Source: an uncultured Acidovorax sp. (lineage in GTDB: Bacteria > Pseudomonadota > Gammaproteobacteria > Burkholderiales > Burkholderiaceae_C). From it: a stretch of 64,000 bases of DNA. The position numbers and the translations under genes were made by a program. Below are positions 57,534-64,000 of this stretch, piece by piece. Numbering within the stretch: position 1 is the first letter of the stretch; each line of letters begins with the position of its first letter. The DNA is taken from the NCBI GenBank assembly GCA_913774625.1, contig CAJYHL010000049.1, positions 1-64,000 on the forward strand. The letters are read 5' to 3'. The notes under the pieces are model-generated. The model was not told where the DNA came from, did not search any database, and saw only the letters and a program-made list of their open reading frames with translations.

Positions 57534-58457
57534 TCAAACCGGCACGCCCGCCCCGTCCGCCAGATACCGCTGCAGCCCCGCCACCAGCGCATCGAAGGTG
57601 GCGCGGCAGCGCGGGCTGTGGCGCAGGTCTTCGTGCATCACCACCCAGGTGTCCAGGCTCCAGGCGAAGGCATCGGGCAGCACCCGCACCAGGGCCGGCG
57701 GCCGCAGCGCCAGCCCCGTCTGGCAGATGCCGATGCCGGCCCCCGCGCGGATGCAGGCGAGCTGGGCCAGGTCGCTGTCGCTGCGCAGGCTGAAGCGCTC
57801 GCGCTGCCAGGCGGGGAAGTGCTGGCGCGCGGCGCGGATGAAGGGCGTCTCGGCATCGAAGCCGATCAGCCGGTGGCCCTGCTGCAGGTCGGCCAGCGAC
57901 TGCGGCATGCCATGGCGCCGCAGGTAGTCCGGGTGCGCATGCAGGCCCAGGCCCACGGCGCCCACGCGGCGTGCCACCAGCGCCTCCTGGCGCGGCGCGG
58001 CCATGCGGATGGCGATGTCGGCCTCGCGCTGCAGCAGGTCGTGCAGGCGGTCGCTCAGGGCCAGCTCCACCGTCAGTGCGGGGTGTTCGGCCTGCAGCCG
58101 GGCCAGCAGCGGCGGCAGCACCTCGGTGCCGACGACGTGGCTGGCGCTCACGCGCACCGTGCCGCGCACGCCCTCGCCCTGGGCATGGGCCGCGCGCGCC
58201 AGGGCCGCCGCCGCATGGGCCATGGCCTCGGCATGGGGCTGCAGCGCCAGCGCCGCCTCGGTGGGCAGCAGGCCCTGCTGCGAGCGGGTGAAGAGCACCA
58301 GGCCCAGCGCCTCTTCCAGCGCCGCGATGTGCCGGCCCAGGGTGGGCTGCGTCAGCCCCAGGGCGCGGGCCGCGGCAGAGAGCGAGCCCTCGCGCAGCAC
58401 GGCGAGATAGGAGCGGTACAGCTCCCAGCCGATATCGTGGGCGGAGGGGATATCCAT
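57534..58457 (-). CDS. LysR-family regulator, divergent to the epimerase-like gene
   Basis: This 307-residue LysR protein has the winged helix (YRSYLAVLREGSLSAAARAL, LGLTQPTLGRHIAALEEAL) and an effector domain (DIAIRMAAPRQEALVARRVG). The ATG at 58455-58457 was chosen; the longer frame adds an unconserved stretch. It is divergent from the NAD-dependent epimerase-like gene at 58558. Confidence 0.9.
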   Translation of the reverse strand: MDIPSAHDIGWELYRSYLAVLREGSLSAAARALGLTQPTLGRHIAALEEALGLVLFTRSQQGLLPTEAALALQPHAEAMAHAAAALARAAHAQGEGVRGTVRVSASHVVGTEVLPPLLARLQAEHPALTVELALSDRLHDLLQREADIAIRMAAPRQEALVARRVGAVGLGLHAHPDYLRRHGMPQSLADLQQGHRLIGFDAETPFIRAARQHFPAWQRERFSLRSDSDLAQLACIRAGAGIGICQTGLALRPPALVRVLPDAFAWSLDTWVVMHEDLRHSPRCRATFDALVAGLQRYLADGAGVPV

Positions 58458-58557
58458 ACGCCAATGTATAGCCACCCCACGTTTTTCGGCAATTTTCTTT
58501 GAATCATCCCCAGTCCAGACTGCAGGCCATTCCTTCATTCACCTTGGGATAGCGGAC

Positions 58558-59664
58558 ATGGCAGACGACAGGCATCACGAGAGAACGGCGCTGGTGCTGG
58601 GCGCCACGGGCGGCATCGGCGGCGAGGTGGCGCGCCAGCTGCGCGCCCAGGGCTGGCAGGTGCGCGCGCTGGCCCGCCGCCTGCCGGCCCCGGCGCCCGC
58701 AGGAGCGGGCCGCTGGCTGGGAGGCGACGGCATCGCCTGGCTGCGCGGCGATGCGATGCGGCGCGCCGACGTGCTGGCCGCCGCGCGCGGCTGCGCCGTG
58801 ATCGTGCATGCGGTGAACCCGCCCGGCTACCGCCGCTGGAACCAGCTGGTGCTGCCCATGGTGGACAACACCATCGCCGCCGCGCAGGCCGAAGGCGCAA
58901 CCGTGGTGCTGCCGGGCACGGTCTACAACTACGGGCCCGAAGCCTGCTTCGGCGCACCGGTGCGCGAGGACGCCCCACAGCGGCCCCTGACGCGCAAGGG
59001 CGCCATTCGCGTGGAGCTGGAACGCCGGCTGTGTCAGGCCACCGAGCCCCATCCGCTGCAGCCATGCGGCTGCCGCGTGATCATGGTGCGGGCGGGCGAC
59101 TTCTTCGGCCCCCGGGCGGGCAACAGCTGGTTCGCGCAAGGGCTGGTGCGTCCCGGACGCCCGGTGGCCATGGTGCGCAACCCGGCCGCGCCCGGCATAG
59201 GCCACCAGTGGGCCTATCTGCCCGACGTGGCATGCACCATGGTGCAGCTGCTGGAGCGGCGCGCCAGCCTGCCGCCCTTCGCCGCCTTCCACATGGCCGG
59301 CCACTGGGACGCCGACGGCACGCAGATGGCCGCCGCCATCCAGCGCGTGGTGGCACGGCACGGCAGCGGCGACGGGGCCATGCCCCGGGTGCGGCCGTTT
59401 CCGTGGTGGCTGGTGGCGGCGGCCTCGCCCTTGTCCGTCACGCTGCGGGAAATGCGCGAGATGCGCTACCTCTGGCGGCAACCCCTGCGCCTGGCGGGCG
59501 AGCGGCTGCACAAGGTACTGGGCGAAGAGCCGCACACGCCGCTGGACGAGGCCGTGCGGGCCACGCTGCAGGGGCTGGGCTGCCTGCCGGCCGATGCCGG
59601 CGTGGACGCCCCGTCCGTCACAGCCCCCAGTGCGCCGCCATCACCAGGCCGGCTTCGAGCGTGA
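58558..59664 (+). CDS. NAD(P)-binding epimerase/dehydratase-like protein
   Basis: This 368-residue SDR-family protein has an N-terminal Rossmann motif VLGATGGIGGEVARQL and a segment TVYNYGPEACFG, in which the YxxxK-type catalytic Tyr is not evident. Extended-SDR features are present, such as VIVHAVNPPGYRRW. The ATG at 58558 is used. Its end overlaps the convergent Nudix gene by 47 bp. The substrate is unknown. Confidence 0.85.
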   Translation: MADDRHHERTALVLGATGGIGGEVARQLRAQGWQVRALARRLPAPAPAGAGRWLGGDGIAWLRGDAMRRADVLAAARGCAVIVHAVNPPGYRRWNQLVLPMVDNTIAAAQAEGATVVLPGTVYNYGPEACFGAPVREDAPQRPLTRKGAIRVELERRLCQATEPHPLQPCGCRVIMVRAGDFFGPRAGNSWFAQGLVRPGRPVAMVRNPAAPGIGHQWAYLPDVACTMVQLLERRASLPPFAAFHMAGHWDADGTQMAAAIQRVVARHGSGDGAMPRVRPFPWWLVAAASPLSVTLREMREMRYLWRQPLRLAGERLHKVLGEEPHTPLDEAVRATLQGLGCLPADAGVDAPSVTAPSAPPSPGRLRA

Positions 59665-60436
59665 AGCGGTCCTGCGCCAGCTCGGCCTGCAGTTGCCCGG
59701 TGCTGCGCAGGGCGAACTCATCGACCTCGCCGTCCTGGTTGGCAGGCGCCATGCCTTCAGGCACGGTGGCGCGGAACCAGTCGATGCGCTCGAGCATGTA
59801 GCCCCTGCCGCCGCCCTCGCTGCTGGGACGGCTGAACAGCACATGGCCGCCGTGGGCCACCTGCTGCAGCTGGTCCACGCGCAGGCCGGCCTCTTCCCAG
59901 GTCTCGCGCGCCAGGGCCTGGGGCAGCGAATCGGCGGCGGAGATCATGCCGCCCATCAGCGTGTCCCAGCGGCCCGGATCGTTGGGCTTGGTGAGCGCGC
60001 GCCTTTGCACCCACATGCGGCCGTCGGGCGCCAGGCCCACCAGATGCACGGCCAGGGTGGCGATGCCCAGCACGCGCACGGCGCCGCGCTCCACCGTGCC
60101 CACGCGCTCGCCCGCCGCGTTGCATACGGCCAGCTGCTCGTTGCGCCAGGGGCCGCAGAGGCCGCGCTCGCGCAGGGCCGACGCCAGGGCGTTGAGCGCA
60201 TCGCTCACGCCGTCGGCCGGCACGTCCAGCTGCCAGCAGGGCCCGCCCGTACGCTCGTCTTCCGATCGCCGAAGCCTGCCGTGCAGCGCGCGCCAGAGGC
60301 CATCTTCGTCCCAGAAGCCGGCCGCGACCGAGCCCACCGCATGGCCGGCCACCAAGAACGGCAGGCGGGGCTGCGCCGGCGGCTGCTGGGCCTGCCGGCG
60401 GGCGCCCTGCAGCCAGGTGTGCAGCGCGTCGCTCAC
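59618..60436 (-). CDS. DUF4743-Nudix hydrolase
   Basis: This 272-residue protein has an N-terminal DUF4743 region (about 1-120) and a C-terminal Nudix domain with the box GMISAADSLPQALARETWEE followed by AGL; the first Glu of the canonical box is Asp. Fungal and bacterial relatives (thiamine-pyrophosphate-analogue hydrolases, YJR142W-type) have this layout. The start is a GTG at 60434-60436 overlapping the stop of the upstream quinone oxidoreductase (GTGA), so translation is coupled. Confidence 0.85.
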   Translation of the reverse strand: MSDALHTWLQGARRQAQQPPAQPRLPFLVAGHAVGSVAAGFWDEDGLWRALHGRLRRSEDERTGGPCWQLDVPADGVSDALNALASALRERGLCGPWRNEQLAVCNAAGERVGTVERGAVRVLGIATLAVHLVGLAPDGRMWVQRRALTKPNDPGRWDTLMGGMISAADSLPQALARETWEEAGLRVDQLQQVAHGGHVLFSRPSSEGGGRGYMLERIDWFRATVPEGMAPANQDGEVDEFALRSTGQLQAELAQDRFTLEAGLVMAAHWGL

Positions 60437-61419
60437 GGCAGCGTGAGGATGGTGCAGCCGGTGGTCTTGCGCGCTTCCAGGTCGCGGTGCGCCTGCTGCA
60501 CGTCGGCCAGGCGGTAGCGCTGGTCGATGCGGATCTTGACCGCGCCACTCTCCACCACCTGGAACAGATCGTCCGCCATGGCCTGGGTGGCCTCGCGGCT
60601 GGCGATGTGGGTGAACAGCGTCTGGCGCGTGACATAGAGCGAGCCCTTGGCGCCCAGGCTGCCGGGCGCGAACGGCGGCACCGGGCCGGAGGCGTTGCCG
60701 AAGCTGGCCATCAGGCCGAAGGGGCGCAGGCAGTCGAGCGACTTGTCCCAGGTGTCCTTGCCCACCGAGTCGTAGACCACCTTCACGCCTTTGCCGCCGG
60801 TGATCTCCTTGACGCGTGAGGCGAAGTCTTCCGTGGCGTAGTTGATGGCGTGCGCCGCGCCGTTGTCCAGCGCCAGCCGGCACTTGGCGTCTGAGCCGGC
60901 CGTGCCGATGAGCTGCAGGCCCAGCGCCTTCGCCCACTGGCAGGCGATCAGGCCCACGCCCCCCGCGGCGGCGTGGAACAGCACGAAGTCGCCCGGCTCC
61001 AGGCCTTCCACGGGCCGCGTCTTCTTGAGCAGGTATTGCGCCGTGAGGCCCTTGAGCATCATGGCGGCGCCGGTCTCGAAGTCGATGCCGTCCGGCAGGC
61101 GGCAGACGTTCTGCGCGGGCATCACGCGCACCTCGCAGTAGCTGCCGGGCGGGTTGGCGGCATAGGCGGCGCGGTCGCCGGCCCGCAGATGGGTGACGCC
61201 CTCGCCCACCGCCTCGACCACGCCGGCGCCTTCCATGCCGATGCCGGCGGGCATCTGCAGCGGGTAGAGGCCGGTGCGGTGATAGACGTCGATGAAGTTC
61301 AGCCCCACGGCGTGGTGGCGGATGCGGATCTGGCCCGGGCCGGGCTGGCCGACTTCGACGTCGGCGACGTGCAGCTCTTCGGGGCCGCCATGCTGGCGGA
61401 TCTGGACGGCAAGGCTCAT
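60433..61419 (-). CDS. qor: NADPH:quinone oxidoreductase
   Basis: This 328-residue zinc-free medium-chain dehydrogenase is of the QOR family, with GLNFIDVYHRTGLYP, GMEGAGVVEAVGEGV, the nucleotide-binding HAAAGGVGLIACQWAKALG and C-terminal YRLADVQQAHRDLEARKTTG. It reduces quinones with NADPH. The ATG at 61417-61419 gives the usual length. It is encoded upstream of and coupled with the Nudix gene. Confidence 0.92.
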   Translation of the reverse strand: MSLAVQIRQHGGPEELHVADVEVGQPGPGQIRIRHHAVGLNFIDVYHRTGLYPLQMPAGIGMEGAGVVEAVGEGVTHLRAGDRAAYAANPPGSYCEVRVMPAQNVCRLPDGIDFETGAAMMLKGLTAQYLLKKTRPVEGLEPGDFVLFHAAAGGVGLIACQWAKALGLQLIGTAGSDAKCRLALDNGAAHAINYATEDFASRVKEITGGKGVKVVYDSVGKDTWDKSLDCLRPFGLMASFGNASGPVPPFAPGSLGAKGSLYVTRQTLFTHIASREATQAMADDLFQVVESGAVKIRIDQRYRLADVQQAHRDLEARKTTGCTILTLP

Positions 61420-61574
61420 GGGATGGTTCTCCAGGGAAGCTGAGGAAGATCGGTGACGCGGGAAAAGCACGTGAGGTGGGCCGGACGGTCGCGGTGCGCC
61501 CGGGCCTGCGCGCCGCATCCTGCCATGTTTCGCGCGCCCGTGCCGGCCAGGGGCAGCGGCTACAGTTGCTGCCC

Positions 61575-62474
61575 ATGACGCAACGACTTTCGCCCTCCAC
61601 GGTGGGCATGCTGGCGGCCGCGCCGCTCCTCTGGGCCGGCAATGCCGTGACGGGCCGGCTGGTGCATGAGATGGTGCCGCCGCTCACGCTGAACTTCATC
61701 CGCTGGCTGCTGGCCTTCGCCATCCTGCTGCCCCTGGCCTGGCGCGTGCTGCGGCCCGGCAGCCCGCTCTGGCCGCACTGGCGGCGCTACGCGATGCTGG
61801 GCCTGCTGGGCATCGGCTGCTACAACGCGCTGCAGTACATGGCGCTGCAGACCTCCACGCCGCTGAACGTGACCCTGGTCGGCTCGGGCCTGCCGGTGTG
61901 GATGCTGGCCGTGGGCGCCCTCTTCTTCGGCGCTCCGGTCACGCGGCGGCACGTGGCGGGCGCGCTGCTGTCCATCGCCGGGGTGCTGGTGGTGCTGAGC
62001 CGGGGCGAATGGGGGCAGCTGATGGCGCTGCGGCTGGTGCCGGGCGACCTCTTCATGGTGCTGGCCACCGTGTGCTGGGCCTTCTACAGCTGGCTGCTGG
62101 TGCGCACCAGCGAACCCGCATCGGTGCGCACGGACTGGGCCGCCTTCCTGCTCGCGCAGATGGTCTTCGGGCTGGCCTGGTCGGGCGCGTTCACGGGCGC
62201 CGAATGGGCGCTGGCGCCGCGCCACATCGCATGGGGCTGGCCGCTGGCTGCAGCCCTGGCCTTCATCGCCGTGGGGCCGGCCGTGCTGGCCTACCGCTGC
62301 TGGGGCGTGGGCGTGCAGCGCGCGGGACCGGCGGTGGCGGGCTTCTTCATCAACCTGACGCCGCTCTTCGCGGCCGTGCTGTCGGCGGCCTTCCTGGGCG
62401 AGGTGCCTCACCTCTACCACGCGGCGGCCTTCCTGCTGATCGTGGCCGGCATCGTGGCATCGTCGCGGCGCTGA
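61575..62474 (+). CDS. EamA/RhaT-type drug/metabolite exporter
   Basis: This 299-residue protein has ten predicted transmembrane helices and two EamA repeats (ALQTSTPLNVTLVGSGLPVW, FINLTPLFAAVLSAAFLGE). It probably exports a small metabolite. The ATG at 61575 is used as it places the first helix just downstream. It is divergent from the qor operon and convergent with the GGDEF/EAL gene. Confidence 0.9.
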   Translation: MTQRLSPSTVGMLAAAPLLWAGNAVTGRLVHEMVPPLTLNFIRWLLAFAILLPLAWRVLRPGSPLWPHWRRYAMLGLLGIGCYNALQYMALQTSTPLNVTLVGSGLPVWMLAVGALFFGAPVTRRHVAGALLSIAGVLVVLSRGEWGQLMALRLVPGDLFMVLATVCWAFYSWLLVRTSEPASVRTDWAAFLLAQMVFGLAWSGAFTGAEWALAPRHIAWGWPLAAALAFIAVGPAVLAYRCWGVGVQRAGPAVAGFFINLTPLFAAVLSAAFLGEVPHLYHAAAFLLIVAGIVASSRR

Positions 62475-62507
62475 GCGGCGCACGGCGACAAGGCCGCAGC
62501 ACGCACG

Positions 62508-64000
62508 CTATGCGTTCGCTGGCGAGCTGCCCCGGCCGTCCGCACCGGGCTCCGCGCCGCCGTCCTGCCGGGAGCGCTGCAGGGCCAGGGCGCGCAGCTG
62601 GTCTGCGGGCATGGGGCGGCCCAGCAGATAGCCCTGGTACAGATCGCAGCCGAAGCTGGCGAGGAAGTCGCGCTGCTCCTCGGTCTCCACGCCTTCGGCG
62701 ATGACTTCGAGCTCCAGGTTGCGCGCCATGCCGATGATGGTCTGCACAATCACGCTGTCGGTCTGGCGCAGGCCCAGGTTGCGCACGAAGGAGCGGTCGA
62801 TTTTCAGCTGGTGCAGGGGCAGCTGGGTCAGGTAGGCCAGCGACGAATAGCCGGTGCCGAAGTCGTCCACCGAGAAGCGCACGCCCTTGGTGCGCAGCAG
62901 ATGCATCTTGGCGACCGACTCTTCCACGTTGTCCAGCACCAGCGATTCGGTCAGCTCCAGCTCCAGCAGGTGCGGGCGTATGCCGGTCTCCTGGATGATC
63001 TGGATCAGCTGCGGCACGAAGTCGGCCTGGTGGAACTGCCGGGCGCTCACGTTCACGGCCAGGTGCAGGTGGCGCAGCAGCGGGTCGTGCTCCCAGAGCG
63101 CGAGCTGCTCGCAGGCGGTGCGCAGCACCCACTGGCCCAACGGCGTGATGAATTCGCTGTCTTCGGCCACGCCGATGAACTGCGCCGGCGGCACCAGCCC
63201 GCGCTGCGGGTGCTGCCAGCGGATCAGCGCCTCGGCGCCCACCAGCCGGCCCGACAGGGTGCATTGCGGCTGGTAGTGCAGCACGAACTGCCGGAACACC
63301 AGCGCTTCGCGCATGTCGGCCTCCAGCCTGGCCCGGGCGCTGATGGCCTCCTGCATGGCAGGGTCGAAGAAGCACAGGCCGTTGCCGCGCTGGGCCTTGA
63401 CTTGGTACATGGCGATGTCGGCCTGCTTGAGCAGTTCGGCCGCCGGCTGGGGCTTGTGCCCGAACAGGGTGGCGCCGATGCTGCAGGTACGCTGGTGCGC
63501 ATGGGTGCCCAGCTGGTAGGGCTGGTTCAGGTGCTGCAGGATCTTCTCGCCGATGCGGCGCGTGGTGGCCGCAGCTTCCTCGTTGTCGCTGGAGAGGTCG
63601 CGCAGCATGACCACGAATTCGTCGCCCCCCAGCCGGGCCACGGTGTCGGTGGCGCGCACCGCGCCGGACAGGCGCCGCGCCACCTGCTGCAGCAGCTGGT
63701 CGCCCACCTCGTGGCCCAGCGTGTCGTTGAGCGTCTTGAACTCGTCCAGGTCGAGGAACAGCAGCGCGCCGCGCTCCCCGGAGCGCTCGGCCGCCGACTC
63801 GGCCTGGTGCAGCCGGTCGAGCAGCAGGCGGCGGTTGGGCAGGCCGGTCAGCGGGTCGTAGAAGGCCAGGTTCTCGATCTCGGCCGACGCGCGCCGCATG
63901 TCGGTCACGTCGTTGTACGAGATGACCATGCCCCCGTCGAGGGTGGCGCGCTCGGTGATCTGGATGCAGTGGCCGTTGGGCAGCTCCTGCTCGTGCGTGC
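62508..64000 (-). CDS. PAS-GGDEF-EAL protein, truncated at the window end (5' part missing)
   Basis: At least 497 residues are in the window; the open frame continues through the right edge. In order: the end of a PAS domain (LPNGHCIQITERATLDGG), a GGDEF domain with an intact GGDEF motif (63616-63630) and an EAL domain with intact EAL in VGAEALIRW (around 63217-63241) and DDFGTGYSSLAYL. Both catalytic motifs look intact, so it might make and break c-di-GMP. The stop is TAG at 62508-62510. The gene is convergent with the EamA transporter. Confidence 0.92.
   Translation of the reverse strand, partial: THEQELPNGHCIQITERATLDGGMVISYNDVTDMRRASAEIENLAFYDPLTGLPNRRLLLDRLHQAESAAERSGERGALLFLDLDEFKTLNDTLGHEVGDQLLQQVARRLSGAVRATDTVARLGGDEFVVMLRDLSSDNEEAAATTRRIGEKILQHLNQPYQLGTHAHQRTCSIGATLFGHKPQPAAELLKQADIAMYQVKAQRGNGLCFFDPAMQEAISARARLEADMREALVFRQFVLHYQPQCTLSGRLVGAEALIRWQHPQRGLVPPAQFIGVAEDSEFITPLGQWVLRTACEQLALWEHDPLLRHLHLAVNVSARQFHQADFVPQLIQIIQETGIRPHLLELELTESLVLDNVEESVAKMHLLRTKGVRFSVDDFGTGYSSLAYLTQLPLHQLKIDRSFVRNLGLRQTDSVIVQTIIGMARNLELEVIAEGVETEEQRDFLASFGCDLYQGYLLGRPMPADQLRALALQRSRQDGGAEPGADGRGSSPANA

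Overview
The window is about 64 kb of high-G+C chromosomal DNA from a Burkholderiales bacterium, most likely family Comamonadaceae (Acidovorax/Delftia-like). Three things point there: the gene order rarA-(DUF1304)-lolA-ftsK-trxB, the paired ileS-lspA and rpmB-rpmG genes, and copies of a GCTATCA-type intergenic repeat that I recognise from that family. Genus and species cannot be fixed from the sequence alone. I see no rRNA, tRNA, CRISPR array, integrase or transposase.

Layout. 0-2 kb: a DUF47 regulator and a Pit phosphate transporter. 2-5.7 kb: a branched-chain amino-acid-type ABC operon (livHMGF, minus strand) without its binding protein. 5.9-12.8 kb: housekeeping genes (rarA, DUF1304, lolA, ftsK, trxB, rpmB, rpmG). 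12.8-17.6 kb: a MocR-type regulator, a DUF2917-like protein, a fatty-acid desaturase and an RsmB-type rRNA methyltransferase. 17.9-23.9 kb: an accessory island with a contractile tail sheath, two tail-tube proteins, two small Ala-rich proteins flanking an A+T-rich divergent control region, two lipoproteins (one an orphan FlgH homologue) and a chalcone-isomerase-like exported protein. 24-32 kb: DUF1653, a two-component system, purN, yceH, two acyl-CoA dehydrogenases and a chemoreceptor. 32-37.5 kb: an HNH endonuclease, ribF, ileS and lspA. 37.6-43.3 kb: a LacI regulator with its probable operator, a four-gene ABC importer and a metallophosphodiesterase. 43.4-49.1 kb: an overlapping four-gene minus-strand operon (MASE1-PAS sensor, a hydrolase/NTF2-like/ACBP fusion, a cNMP-domain SLC13-type transporter and an anchored substrate-binding-like protein). 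49.7-64 kb: a Na/Pi cotransporter, alcohol dehydrogenase, tautomerase, bile-acid-symporter-like protein, three LysR regulators, proline iminopeptidase, an epimerase-like protein, a quinone oxidoreductase, a DUF4743-Nudix hydrolase, an EamA exporter and a PAS-GGDEF-EAL protein cut by the window edge.

Two regions stand out. The first is the tail-sheath/tube island: it carries the contractile parts of an injection-type machine but no baseplate, spike or ATPase, and sits beside outer-membrane-type proteins. The second is the operon at 43.4-49.1 kb, where an alpha/beta hydrolase with a cysteine in the nucleophile elbow is fused to an NTF2/SnoaL-like domain and an acyl-CoA-binding domain, and is translationally coupled to a sensor and a transporter. 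I do not recognise either as a described system. Functions proposed for them are inferences from domain content and gene order.
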